A stretch of 64,000 nucleotides of DNA from Streptoverticillium olivoreticuli subsp. olivoreticuli (GCF_003391135.1 NZ_CP031455.1:5502001-5566000); one strand, 5' to 3'. Positions 51,981-60,220 are shown, numbered from the stretch's first letter. The notes: generated from the sequence alone by a model not told the origin. Made by a program: numbers and translations.

Positions 51981-52063
51981 TTCAGCCCGTTGGGGGCACC
52001 TCCCAGCGGTAGCTGGGGGAGATTGAGGACGCGGCCGCAGGCCGCTCCCGCCGCAGGCGGCAA
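51981..52063 (+). repeat. Intergenic interspersed repeat, copy 3, interrupted by a second hairpin repeat
   Basis: TTCAGCCCGT (51981-51990) is followed by an extra segment of about 30 bp containing a CTCCCAGC/GCTGGG hairpin, before the repeat resumes with GATTGAGGACGCGGCCG to 52063. The inserted hairpin looks like a second, widely dispersed streptomycete repeat. Confidence 0.65.
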
Positions 52064-52103
52064 CGGCGGGACAGTCGGGCCCCGAGGAACCACTCCGACG
52101 TCG

Positions 52104-53228
52104 TCAGACGTACCGTTCCAGGATCGACGACTCCGCCAGGCGCGAGAGCCCCTCGCGCACCGAGCGGGCGCGGGCCTCGCCCACGCCGTCGACGGTCTGC
52201 AGGTCGTCGACGCTCGCGGCGAGCAGCTTCTGGAGCCCGCCGAAGTGGTCGACCAGCCGCTCGATGATCGCCCCAGGCAGCCTCGGCACCTTCGCCAGCA
52301 GGCGGTAGCCGCGCGGGGAGACCGCCGAGTCCAGCGTCTCGGGCGAGCCGCTGTAGCCCAGCGCACGGGCCACGATGGGCAGTTCGAGCAGCTCGGCGTG
52401 GGTGAGGGAGTCCAGCTCGGACAGCGCCTCGGGGACCGTACGCGTGCGCTTGGCGGTCGGCTCCGGGACGTAGTCCCGCACGACCAGGTCGCGCTCGGGC
52501 TCGACACCGGCGATCAACTCGTCCAGCTGGAGCGAGAGAAGACGGCCGTCGGTGCCCAGCTCGACCACGTACTCCGCGATCTCCGTGGCGATCCGGCGGA
52601 CCATCTCCAGCCGCTGGGAGACCGCGGTGACGTCCCGGACGGTCACCAGGTCCTCGATCTCCAGGGCGGAGAGCGTGCCGGCGACCTCGTCCAGACGGAG
52701 CTTGTAGCGCTCCAGGGTTGCCAGCGCCTGGTTGGCGCGGGAGAGGATCGCGCCGGACTCCTCCAGCACGCGCCGCTCCCCGCCCACGTACAGCGCGATC
52801 AGCCGCATGGACTGGCTGACCGAGACCACGGGGAAGCCGCACTGGATGGAGACGCGCTGCGCGGTGCGGTGGCGGGTGCCGGTCTCCTCGGTGGGGATGG
52901 AGGCGTCCGGCAGGAGCTGGACGCCCGCCCGCACGATCTTGGTGATGTCCTTGTCGAGGATCAGCGCGCCGTCCAGCTTGCAGAGCTCGCGCAGCCGGGT
53001 GGCCGTGAACTCCACATCGAGGACGAAACCGCCCGTGCACATCGACTCGACGGTCTTGTCCATGCCCAGGACGATCAGGCCGCCGGTGTTGCCGCGAAGA
53101 ATGCGCTCAAGGCCGTCGCGCAAGGCCGTGCCGGGCGCGACGGCGCTCAGCGAGGCGCGCATCAGACCGTCGGCACCGGAGGATCCCCCGGCCTTGCCGG
53201 GGCCCGATGCCCGGTCGTTGGCTGCCAC
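52104..53228 (-). CDS. disA: DNA integrity scanning diadenylate cyclase
   Basis: A 374-residue protein. The DAC domain (residues about 20-160) has the catalytic DGA (LCKLDGALILD) and RHR motifs (GTRHRTAQR) and makes cyclic di-AMP from 2 ATP. A spine domain and C-terminal HhH DNA-binding motifs follow (VPRLPGAIIERLV and LQTVDGVGEARARSV). DisA pauses at branched DNA and couples genome state to c-di-AMP, which in Streptomyces controls osmotic balance, sporulation and riboswitches. The start is GTG 53228 behind GGAGGAG. It is downstream of radA on the same strand, 129 bp away, which fits the known DisA-RadA link. Confidence 0.96.
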   Translation of the reverse strand: MAANDRASGPGKAGGSSGADGLMRASLSAVAPGTALRDGLERILRGNTGGLIVLGMDKTVESMCTGGFVLDVEFTATRLRELCKLDGALILDKDITKIVRAGVQLLPDASIPTEETGTRHRTAQRVSIQCGFPVVSVSQSMRLIALYVGGERRVLEESGAILSRANQALATLERYKLRLDEVAGTLSALEIEDLVTVRDVTAVSQRLEMVRRIATEIAEYVVELGTDGRLLSLQLDELIAGVEPERDLVVRDYVPEPTAKRTRTVPEALSELDSLTHAELLELPIVARALGYSGSPETLDSAVSPRGYRLLAKVPRLPGAIIERLVDHFGGLQKLLAASVDDLQTVDGVGEARARSVREGLSRLAESSILERYV

Positions 53229-53357
53229 TGCACTCCTCCGGTCGCAAGGTCAACGGTGCCGCAGGCCGCCCTGCCGTCCGTACGTACGGGCGAGACCAGG
53301 GCAAAGTCTACTGGCGTATTCCGGCGCCCAGCCTATTAAAGAGGCCTCTCCTCCGGT

Positions 53358-54791
53358 TCAGACAGGGCTCTCTTCCGACGAGGCGTCCGCCCCGGCTTTG
53401 CGCCGGTTCTCCCGGGGTACCCGCTTGGGCAGCACTCGAAGCGCCTCGCCTATGTCCGCGACCTCCAGCACCCGCATCCCGCTCGGGATCTTTCCGGGGT
53501 CGCCCGGCACCAGCGCGTGCGTGAATCCCAGCCGGTACGCCTCCGCCAGCCGCCGCTGCACCCCCGTGACGCGACGGACCTCGCCCGCCAGCCCCACCTC
53601 GCCGATGGCCACCAGGTTCTTCGGCAGCGGGGTGTCACTGGCCGCGCTGGCCAGCGCGAGCGCGACGGCGAGGTCGGCTGCCGGCTCGGAGAGCTTCACC
53701 CCGCCCACCGTGGCGCTGTAGATGTCCCGCTTGCCGAGGGCGCTGATGCGCCCGCGCTGCTCCAGCACGGCCAGCATCATCGACACCCGCGAGGTCTCCA
53801 GACCGGACGTCGTGCGGCGGGGCGAGGGGATCTGCGAGTCGACCGTCAGCGCCTGGACCTCGGCGACCAGGGGACGGCGGCCCTCCAGCGTCACCGTCAG
53901 ACACGTGCCCGGCACGGGCTCGGCGCGCCGGGTCAGGAACAGCCCACTGGGGTCCGCGAGGCCGGTGATGCCCTCGTCGTGCAGCTCGAAGCAGCCGACC
54001 TCGTCCGTCGCGCCGTAGCGGTTCTTCACCCCGCGCACCAGGCGCAGCCGGGCGTGCCGGTCGCCCTCGAAGCTCAGCACCACGTCCACCAGGTGCTCCA
54101 GCAGCCGGGGCCCGGCGATCGCGCCGTCCTTGGTGACGTGGCCGACCAGCAGCGTGGACATACCGCGCTCCTTCGACGCGCGGATCAGCGCGCCCGCCAC
54201 CTCGCGCACCTGCGCCATGCCGCCCGGCGCGCCGTCGATCTCCGGCGAGGCCACCGTCTGGACGGAGTCCATGATCAGGAGCGAGGGCTTCACGGTGTCG
54301 AGGTGCCCGAGGACGGCGGACAGATCGGTCTCGGCGGCGAGATAGAGATGGTCGGAGAGGGCGCCGATCCGGTCGGCGCGCAGCCGGACCTGGCTCGCGG
54401 ACTCCTCACCGGTCACATAGAGGGTGCGGTGCTGCTCGGAGGCGGCCTTGGCCGCCACATCCAGCAGGAGGGTCGACTTGCCGACACCCGGCTCGCCCGC
54501 GAGCAGCACGACGGCACCGGGCACGAGGCCGCCGCCGAGAACGCGGTCCAGCTCGTCGACGCCCGTGCTCCGGGCGGTGGCCTGGCGGCCGTCCACCTGT
54601 GCGATCGGCAGCGCGGCCGAGGTGACCCGGCCGGGCGCGGTCGTCCGCACCGCGGGCACGCCGAGCTCCTCCACGGTGCCCCATGCCTGGCACTCGGGGC
54701 AGCGGCCGAGCCACTTGGCGGTGGTCCAGCCGCATTCCTTGCATTTGTAGGAGGGGCGGTCCTTGGCGGATCGAGCGGTGCGGGTGGCCAT
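53358..54791 (-). CDS. radA: DNA repair protein RadA (Sms)
   Basis: A 477-residue protein. A four-Cys zinc finger (YKCKECGWTTAKWLGRCPEC) comes first. The RecA-like ATPase has Walker A GEPGVGKST and the RadA-specific VKNRYGATDEVG, and a Lon-like C-terminal domain follows. RadA promotes branch migration in recombinational repair and natural transformation. ATG 54791 gives MATRTARSAKDRPSYKC; TACGGT (minus strand, 54804-54799) is 7 nt upstream, a leaderless-type start. The longer frame to 54896 is not needed. disA lies downstream. Confidence 0.95.
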   Translation of the reverse strand: MATRTARSAKDRPSYKCKECGWTTAKWLGRCPECQAWGTVEELGVPAVRTTAPGRVTSAALPIAQVDGRQATARSTGVDELDRVLGGGLVPGAVVLLAGEPGVGKSTLLLDVAAKAASEQHRTLYVTGEESASQVRLRADRIGALSDHLYLAAETDLSAVLGHLDTVKPSLLIMDSVQTVASPEIDGAPGGMAQVREVAGALIRASKERGMSTLLVGHVTKDGAIAGPRLLEHLVDVVLSFEGDRHARLRLVRGVKNRYGATDEVGCFELHDEGITGLADPSGLFLTRRAEPVPGTCLTVTLEGRRPLVAEVQALTVDSQIPSPRRTTSGLETSRVSMMLAVLEQRGRISALGKRDIYSATVGGVKLSEPAADLAVALALASAASDTPLPKNLVAIGEVGLAGEVRRVTGVQRRLAEAYRLGFTHALVPGDPGKIPSGMRVLEVADIGEALRVLPKRVPRENRRKAGADASSEESPV

Positions 54792-54804
54792 GTGGGTCAC
54801 CGTA
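54789..54804 (-). promoter_or_regulatory. Leaderless-type -10 element of radA
   Basis: On the minus strand TACGGT (54804-54799) is followed by 7 nt and ATG (54791-54789). Confidence 0.5.
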
Positions 54805-54961
54805 TCGGTGGGCACTGACATCCGGGGTGCGGGTCCGTTGCCGCCCGCAGGGCGCCCCGCGACAGCGCAGCGTCCCCTTTTGAGGGAGAAGCTCACCCGA
54901 ATGGGTTAATCCTGTGCCGGCAGCGAGGACGAGGGCCCGCCACGCGCCTACCGTCGCCGGG

Positions 54962-56560
54962 ATGATGACCAGGAGGCCCGAGCACCCCACGCACGCCACC
55001 GGCGCGCACCGCGCAGGCCGCGGAGCGCCGCGCGCGGCCCGTACGGACCAGGAAACGCTCGTTCAGCGGCCGCCTCTTCAGTACGACCCCCACCTCGACG
55101 GCCTGTTCACGTACTGCCTGTCCGTGCTGTGCGAGCACGACAGCGCGACCGCCGCGCTCGGCGAGGTCCTCGCGATCGCCGAGCGGCGCGCCGACCGCGC
55201 CCCCGCCGGCGACGACGTGCGCCGCTCCTGGCTCTACGCCCTCGCCCGCTGGGCCTGTCTGCGCCGGCTCGCCGAACCGGGCACCGCGTCCGGGGAGCCC
55301 GCCGAGCACCGCCGTACGGAGCTCGCCCTGCTCGCCTGGCCCGAGGCCGCCGGGACCACCGCCGAGCAGCGGGAAGCGCTCGAACTGGCCGTCCGCCACG
55401 GCCTCTCCGCGCACGAGGTCGCGGCCGTGCTCCGCCTGGAGGCCGACGCGGCGCGCGCCCTGTTGTCCAGCGCCGCCTGCGAGGTCGAGCGCACCCGGAC
55501 CGCGCTGGCCGTCGTCGAGTCGGGCCGCTGCCCGGTCGTGGCACGGTTCGCGGGCGACACCCGGGTGCTGCTGGGCACCGCCCTGCGGCGCGAACTGGTC
55601 CGGCACGTCGACGACTGCGCCGACTGCCGCCGCACCGCCGAGCGGGCCACCGCGGGCGAACCCTGGCCCGGCACCTCCGCCTCATCGGCCGCGCTGCCCG
55701 TCATCGAGGCCCCACGGGCCGCGGCGCACACCGCCATGCTGGCCGCCGTGAGCGCGCGTGCGCAGCGGGGGTCCGCGCACCTCACCCCGCGCTTCGACCG
55801 CCGAGGCTTTCCCGTGGACCCCAAGGACCGGGTGGCGCGCCGCAGCCGACTCCGCAGCCGCGCCATCACGACCACGGTCGTCGCCACCGTCGTCGCCGCC
55901 CCCGTGCTCGCCCTGTGGGCCGCCTACCGCGGCGCGCCGTCGACAGGGGAGGGGCAGAGCCCCACGTCCGTCACCGCCGAGGAGGCCGGCGGCCCGGCCG
56001 AATATCCGCGCGGGGAGGCCGACGACGCGGCCCACAAGCGGATCGGCTCGCGCTCGGCGGCGGGAAACCGCCCGCCCGGAGTCTCGGTCTCGGTGATCGG
56101 GCCGGACGGCAGACCCGTGCCCGTACCCGAGGAACAGCTCGGCGGGGTGCCGCCCTCGCCCACCGGCAGCGCCGTACCCCTGCTGGGGCCGCCGTCCGCG
56201 CCCGCGCCCGGTCCCGGACGGCTGACCATCGCCGCGCGGCCGAGCGGCAACGCCACCCTCATCACCCTCACGGCGAGCGGCGGGGAACCGGTCGTCTGGT
56301 CGATGAGCACCGACGCGCCCTGGCTGCGGCTGAGCCGCACCGGCGGGGTCCTGCAGCCGGGCCAGTCCATCACCGTCGTCGTCGAGATCGACACGGCGAA
56401 CGAACCGGCCGGGCACTGGAGTGCGCGGGTGGCCGTGGCGCCCGGCGGCTCGGTGGTGACGATCGAGGGCCAGGGTCCGGCGCCGATACCGACGCCTCGG
56501 CCGACGCCGCCGGCGACCACCCCACAGCCGACGCCTGCTCCACCCACCCCGGCGGGCTGA
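54962..56560 (+). CDS. Sigma-like, zinc-finger, single-TM protein with extracellular BACON domain
   Basis: A 532-residue protein. Residues about 35-190 read like ECF sigma region 2/4 helices (LFTYCLSVLCEHDSATAALGEVLAIA and REALELAVRHGLSAHEVAAVLRLEADAARALLSSAACEVERTR), though probably not able to bind core polymerase. A HxxxCxxC zinc-finger motif (VRHVDDCADCRR, about 212-223) follows. One TM (about 300-321) leads to a disordered Pro-rich stretch and a BACON domain (about 415-505, LTASGGEPVVWSMSTDAPWLRLSRTGG). Such a chain links outside sensing with an inside sigma/anti-sigma-like module. The start is ATG 54962 (MMTRR) or the next codon. It is monocistronic. Confidence 0.75.
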   Translation: MMTRRPEHPTHATGAHRAGRGAPRAARTDQETLVQRPPLQYDPHLDGLFTYCLSVLCEHDSATAALGEVLAIAERRADRAPAGDDVRRSWLYALARWACLRRLAEPGTASGEPAEHRRTELALLAWPEAAGTTAEQREALELAVRHGLSAHEVAAVLRLEADAARALLSSAACEVERTRTALAVVESGRCPVVARFAGDTRVLLGTALRRELVRHVDDCADCRRTAERATAGEPWPGTSASSAALPVIEAPRAAAHTAMLAAVSARAQRGSAHLTPRFDRRGFPVDPKDRVARRSRLRSRAITTTVVATVVAAPVLALWAAYRGAPSTGEGQSPTSVTAEEAGGPAEYPRGEADDAAHKRIGSRSAAGNRPPGVSVSVIGPDGRPVPVPEEQLGGVPPSPTGSAVPLLGPPSAPAPGPGRLTIAARPSGNATLITLTASGGEPVVWSMSTDAPWLRLSRTGGVLQPGQSITVVVEIDTANEPAGHWSARVAVAPGGSVVTIEGQGPAPIPTPRPTPPATTPQPTPAPPTPAG

Positions 56561-56570
56561 GGCCGGCCAA

Positions 56571-56610
56571 AACCAGCCCGGCCGGCGTTTGAGGCCGCCC
56601 GCCGCAGGCG
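56571..56610 (+). repeat. Intergenic interspersed repeat, copy 4 (shortened)
   Basis: AACCAGCCCGGCCGGCGTTTGAGG then CCGCCCGCCGCAGGCG: a shortened version of the repeat at 893 and 13720. It runs into the 68-bp tandem duplication. Confidence 0.6.
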
Positions 56611-56744
56611 CGAACCGGCCCGCACCCGATGAACGACCGTCAGCCCCTGTCCGCCGGGTGCGGAGCCAAAGGCAGGCGCGAACCGGCCCGCACCCGATGA
56701 ACGACCGTCAGCCCCTGTCCGCCGGGTGCGGAGCCAAAGGCAGG
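56604..56744. repeat. 68-bp direct tandem duplication
   Basis: Unit 1 is 56604-56671 and unit 2 is 56672-56739, with identical sequence; the first 5 bp recur at 56740-56744. Unit 2 contains the stop codon and C-terminal codons of the minus-strand Cys-rich gene, so unit 1 is a copy of that gene's 3' end lying beyond the stop. Confidence 0.95.
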
Positions 56745-57556
56745 AGCGAGGCCAACCGCTCCTCGCAGAGTTCCACCAGCCGCGCGTACGCCTTCTTGCC
56801 CATCAGTTCCTTCAGCTCCGGCGCGTACGTCACGTACACCGGGTCACCCGCGCCGTGCGCGGACGTCGCGGACGTGCACCACCAGTGCAGGTCGTGGCCG
56901 CCGGGGCCCCAGCCGCGGCGGTCGTACTCACCGATCGAGACCTGGAGCACCCGCGTGTCGTCCGGCCGGTCGATCCAGTCGTACGTGCGCCGCACCGGCA
57001 GCTGCCAGCAGACGTCCGGCTTGGTCTCCAGCGGCTCGCGGCCCTCCTTGAGCGCCAGGATGTGCAGCGAGCAGCCGGCGCCGCCCGCGAAGCCCGGCCG
57101 GTTCTGGAAGATGCACGAGCCCTCCCAGCGGCGCGTCTGCCGGTCGCCGTCCTCGTCGACCTGGGTCCAGCCGGTCGACGTGCCCGCCTCGTGGAACTGC
57201 CACATCTCCGGCGTCAGCCGCGCCACGTGCCCGGCGACCCGCTGCTCGTCCTCCTCGTCCGAGAAGTGCGCCCCCAGCGTGCAGCAGCCGTCGTCGGCGC
57301 GCCCGGCCTGGATGCCCTGGCAGCCGCTGCCGAAGATGCAGCTCCACCGGGAGGTGAGCCAGGTCAGGTCGCAGCGGAAGACCTGTTCGTCGTCGGCCGG
57401 ATCGGGGAATTCGACCCAGGCGCGGGCAAAGTCGAGCCCGACCTCGTCGGAGACCTTCGCGGAGGGCTTGGAGCCCTTCTTCGAGGCCTTGTCCTGGGAG
57501 ATCTTGGCTGCCTTGTCGAGGGGTTTGTCAGGCTTCGCCTTCTTCGTCTTTGCCAC
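56708..57556 (-). CDS. Cys-rich protein of unknown function, possibly metal-binding
   Basis: A 282-residue protein. It has a Lys-rich N-terminus (residues 1-34), then a region with Cys62, Cys73, Cys79 and Cys91-Cys92 (spacing C-x5-C ... CC) and several His further on (GAHFSDEEDE, WQFHEAG). The pattern is reminiscent of YkgJ/DUF3109-type metal or Fe-S binding proteins, but I cannot assign it. There is no signal peptide. GTG 57556 has TAGTCT 6 nt upstream, so it is probably leaderless. Its 3' end has been tandemly duplicated. It is divergent from the Ppx gene, separated by only 45 bp. Confidence 0.7.
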   Translation of the reverse strand: MAKTKKAKPDKPLDKAAKISQDKASKKGSKPSAKVSDEVGLDFARAWVEFPDPADDEQVFRCDLTWLTSRWSCIFGSGCQGIQAGRADDGCCTLGAHFSDEEDEQRVAGHVARLTPEMWQFHEAGTSTGWTQVDEDGDRQTRRWEGSCIFQNRPGFAGGAGCSLHILALKEGREPLETKPDVCWQLPVRRTYDWIDRPDDTRVLQVSIGEYDRRGWGPGGHDLHWWCTSATSAHGAGDPVYVTYAPELKELMGKKAYARLVELCEERLASLLPLAPHPADRG

Positions 57557-57604
57557 CCCTCAAGACTATGCGCACCGGCCGACCGCAGTAGCGTTCAGGC
57601 CATG
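57554..57604. promoter_or_regulatory. Divergent pair of leaderless-type promoters in a 45-bp gap
   Basis: Minus strand: TAGTCT at 57568-57563, 6 nt, GTG 57556. Plus strand: TAGCGT at 57589-57594, 7 nt, ATG 57602. The two polymerase footprints must overlap. Confidence 0.55.
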
Positions 57605-58534
57605 AGACTCGGTGTCCTCGATGTGGGTTCGAATACGGTCCATCTGCTGGTGGTGGACGCGCATCCGGGCGCCCGCCCCCTGCCCGCGCACTCCCACAAG
57701 GCCGAGCTGCGCCTCGCGGAGCTCCTCGACGACGAGGGGGCGATCAGCGAGGCCGGGATCGACCGGCTCGTCGCCGTCGTCCAGGAGGCCCTGGAAGCCG
57801 CCGAGGACAAGGGCGTGGAAGAGGTGCTCCCGTTCGCCACCTCCGCGGTGCGCGAGGCGGCCAACGCCGACACCGTGCTCGCCCGCGTCCAGAAGGAGAC
57901 CGGGATCACCCTGCCCGTCCTCACCGGCGACGAGGAGGCGCGGCTGACCTTCCTGGCCGCCCGCCGCTGGTTCGGCTGGTCGGCCGGAAAGCTCCTCGTC
58001 CTCGACATCGGCGGCGGCTCCCTGGAGATCGGCTACGGCATGGACGAGGAGCCCGACGCGGCCGCCTCCCTGCCGCTGGGCGCGGGCCGGCTGACCAAGG
58101 CGTGGCTGCCCGGAGACTCTCCCGACCCCACCGACGTACGGGCCCTTCGGCGGCACGTACGGGCGCAGATCGCGCGCATCGTCGGGGACTTCGCCCGGCA
58201 CGGCACCCCGGACCACACCGTCGGCACCTCCAAGACCTTCAAACAGCTCGCCCGGATCGCCGGGGCCGCCCGCTCCACCGACGGCCTCTACGTCCAGCGC
58301 GCGCTCACCCGGCGGTCCCTGGAGGAGTGGGTGCCCAAGCTCGCCGGCATGACCTCCGCGGAGCGCGCCCGGCTGCCCGGGGTGTCGGAGGGCCGCGCGT
58401 CCCAACTCGTCGCCGGCGCGCTCGTCGCCGAGGCGGCCATGGACCTCTTCGGCGTCGAGGAGCTGGAGATCTGTCCCTGGGCGCTGCGGGAGGGCGTCAT
58501 CCTCCGGAGGCTGGATCACCTGCCGACTTCGTGA
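57602..58534 (+). CDS. ppx: Exopolyphosphatase / Ppx-GppA family phosphatase
   Basis: A 310-residue ASKHA-fold phosphatase: phosphate-1 motif LDVGSNTVHLLV, DGAISEAGID region, TSAVREA, and phosphate-2 motif LDIGGGSLEI. It splits inorganic polyphosphate or pppGpp; the short single-module form here is typical of actinobacterial Ppx1. The start ATG 57602 follows TAGCGT by 7 nt. The next gene, a TIM-barrel isomerase, begins 99 bp later and has its own leaderless-type promoter. Which phosphate substrate dominates cannot be read from sequence. Confidence 0.92.
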   Translation: MRLGVLDVGSNTVHLLVVDAHPGARPLPAHSHKAELRLAELLDDEGAISEAGIDRLVAVVQEALEAAEDKGVEEVLPFATSAVREAANADTVLARVQKETGITLPVLTGDEEARLTFLAARRWFGWSAGKLLVLDIGGGSLEIGYGMDEEPDAAASLPLGAGRLTKAWLPGDSPDPTDVRALRRHVRAQIARIVGDFARHGTPDHTVGTSKTFKQLARIAGAARSTDGLYVQRALTRRSLEEWVPKLAGMTSAERARLPGVSEGRASQLVAGALVAEAAMDLFGVEELEICPWALREGVILRRLDHLPTS

Positions 58535-58620
58535 CGCGCGGGACGCGAACGGCCCACCGCGCGGCCCGCGACCGGTGCGCCGCACGGGCACCTCCATGCC
58601 CGCGGTCCGGGACACGGTCG

Positions 58621-58636
58621 TACGCTGTCCCTCGTG
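58621..58636 (+). promoter_or_regulatory. Leaderless-type -10 element of the isomerase gene
   Basis: TACGCT at 58621-58626, 7 nt, then GTG 58634. Confidence 0.5.
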
Positions 58637-59458
58637 ACAGAGCCTGTGGTGCGCATCCCGGATGCGAAGGTCGCGCTGTCCACGGCCTCGGTCTACCCGG
58701 AGTCGACGGCGACGGCCTTCGAGATCGCCGCGCGCCTGGGCTACGACGGCGTCGAGGTCATGGTGTGGACCGACCCGGTCAGCCAGGACATCGAGGCGCT
58801 CCGCCGGCTGTCCGACTACCACCAGGTGCCCATCCTGGCCGTCCACGCGCCCTGTCTGCTGATCACCCAGCGCGTCTGGTCGACCGACCCCTGGGTCAAG
58901 CTCCAGCGGGCCCGCGCGGCCGCCGAGAAGCTGGGCGCCACGACCGTGGTCGTCCACCCGCCGTTCCGCTGGCAGCGCGGCTACGCACGGGACTTCGTCC
59001 AGGGGATCTGGCGGATGGCCGACGAGACGGACGTCCGCTTCGCCGTCGAGAACATGTACCCCTGGCGCTACCGCGACCGCGAGATGCTCGCCTACGCCCC
59101 GGACTGGGACGTCACCAAGGACGACTACCGCCACTTCACCGTCGACCTCTCGCACACCGCCACCGCCCGGACCGACGCCATCCACATGATCGACCGGATG
59201 GGCGACCGGCTGGCGCACATCCACCTCGCCGACGGCAACGGCTCCGCCAAGGACGAACACCTCGTCCCGGGCCGCGGCAAGCAGCCCTGCGCCGAGCTGC
59301 TGGAGCGCCTCGCGACCACCGGCTTCGACGGCCACGTGGTGATCGAGGTCAACACCCGCCGCGCCATGTCCGCCGCCGAGCGCGAGGCCGACCTCGCCGA
59401 GGCCCTGGCCTTCACCCGGCTGCACCTCGCCTCCCCGACGGGCGTGGCCCGCCCGTGA
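58634..59458 (+). CDS. Sugar phosphate isomerase/epimerase-like TIM-barrel protein
   Basis: A 274-residue AP endonuclease 2-like TIM barrel. Metal ligands of the family are suggested by ILAVHAPCLL, VVVHPPFRW, FAVENMYPW, TVDLSHT and HIHLADGNG (Glu/His/Asp set), consistent with xylose isomerase-like or hydroxypyruvate isomerase-like enzymes. The true substrate is unknown. GTG 58634 is supported by TACGCT 7 nt upstream. Its stop overlaps the TetR gene start (GTGA), so the two are translationally coupled. Confidence 0.88.
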   Translation: MTEPVVRIPDAKVALSTASVYPESTATAFEIAARLGYDGVEVMVWTDPVSQDIEALRRLSDYHQVPILAVHAPCLLITQRVWSTDPWVKLQRARAAAEKLGATTVVVHPPFRWQRGYARDFVQGIWRMADETDVRFAVENMYPWRYRDREMLAYAPDWDVTKDDYRHFTVDLSHTATARTDAIHMIDRMGDRLAHIHLADGNGSAKDEHLVPGRGKQPCAELLERLATTGFDGHVVIEVNTRRAMSAAEREADLAEALAFTRLHLASPTGVARP

Positions 59459-60087
59459 GCGTCCCCCGTACGGGCGACGAAGCCCCCAAGAAACGCGGCA
59501 GACCCGCCCGCACGGACCTCGGCGGCGGCCCCGGCGCCCGCGAGCGCATCCTCACGGCGGCCCGCGCCGAATTCGCCGAGCGCGGCTACGACAAGGCGTC
59601 CATCCGCGCCATAGCCCGGGGAGCGGGCGTGGACCCCGCCCTCGTCCACCACTACTTCGGGCCCAAGGAACAGATCTTCGCCGCCGCCATCGAGGTGGCC
59701 TTCGCGCCCGCGCTCCAGGCGCCCGACGTCGTCCTCAAGGGCGGACTGGACACCGCGGGCGAGCGGATGGCGCGCTTCTTCCTCGGGCTCTGGGAGGACC
59801 CCGTCACCCGCGAGCCGCTGCTCGCGATCGTCCGGTCCGCGGTCGCCAACGAGACCGCGGCCGCGGTCTTCCGCGACCTCGTCTCCTCCCGGCTGATGGC
59901 CCGCATCGCCGACGAGCTGGACATCGAGGACCCCCGGCTGCGCGCCGAGCTCGCCGCCGCCCACCTGGTCGGTGTCGCCATGCTGCGCCATGTGATCAAG
60001 GTCGAGCCGCTGGCGTCGGCGGACATGGAAGAGGTCATCGCCCAGGTGGCACCGGCCATACAGCGCCACCTCTCGGGTACCCCATAA
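59455..60087 (+). CDS. TetR-family transcriptional regulator
   Basis: A 210-residue TetR protein. A basic Lys/Arg-rich leader (KKRGRPART) precedes the N-terminal HTH (ERILTAARAEFAERGYDKASIRAIARGAGVDPALVHHYFGPKEQIF). A helical ligand/dimer domain with TetR_C-type features follows. GTG 59455 overlaps the isomerase stop codon (GTGA). Target and ligand are unknown. The gene lies upstream of ilvD on the same strand, with 154 bp between them. Confidence 0.92.
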   Translation: MSVPRTGDEAPKKRGRPARTDLGGGPGARERILTAARAEFAERGYDKASIRAIARGAGVDPALVHHYFGPKEQIFAAAIEVAFAPALQAPDVVLKGGLDTAGERMARFFLGLWEDPVTREPLLAIVRSAVANETAAAVFRDLVSSRLMARIADELDIEDPRLRAELAAAHLVGVAMLRHVIKVEPLASADMEEVIAQVAPAIQRHLSGTP

Positions 60088-60148
60088 CGTCACGCGAGAC
60101 GCCCGTCTCACATCCCGGAGGCACTGTCCGGATCTTGGATCATCGGCG

Positions 60149-60220
60149 TAGGCTCGGAAGACGCCGACACCGCGCCGACGCGAAGACGTCGATACGAAGA
60201 CGTCCGACACCGCGCCGACG
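60149..60220 (+). promoter_or_regulatory. ilvD promoter candidate and repeat-containing leader
   Basis: TAGGCT at 60149-60154 is a candidate -10, giving a leader of about 80 nt before ilvD. The leader carries a 17-bp direct repeat (60164-60180 and 60204-60220, 40 bp apart) and a 10-bp CGAAGACGTC repeat (60181-60190 and 60195-60204). Confidence 0.45.

Noticed and set aside
54805..54896. Longer RadA N-terminus starting at 54896
   Set aside because: The extra 35 residues precede the conserved MATRTARSAKDRPSYKC start and would cross the TACGGT -10 element placed 7 nt before ATG 54791.
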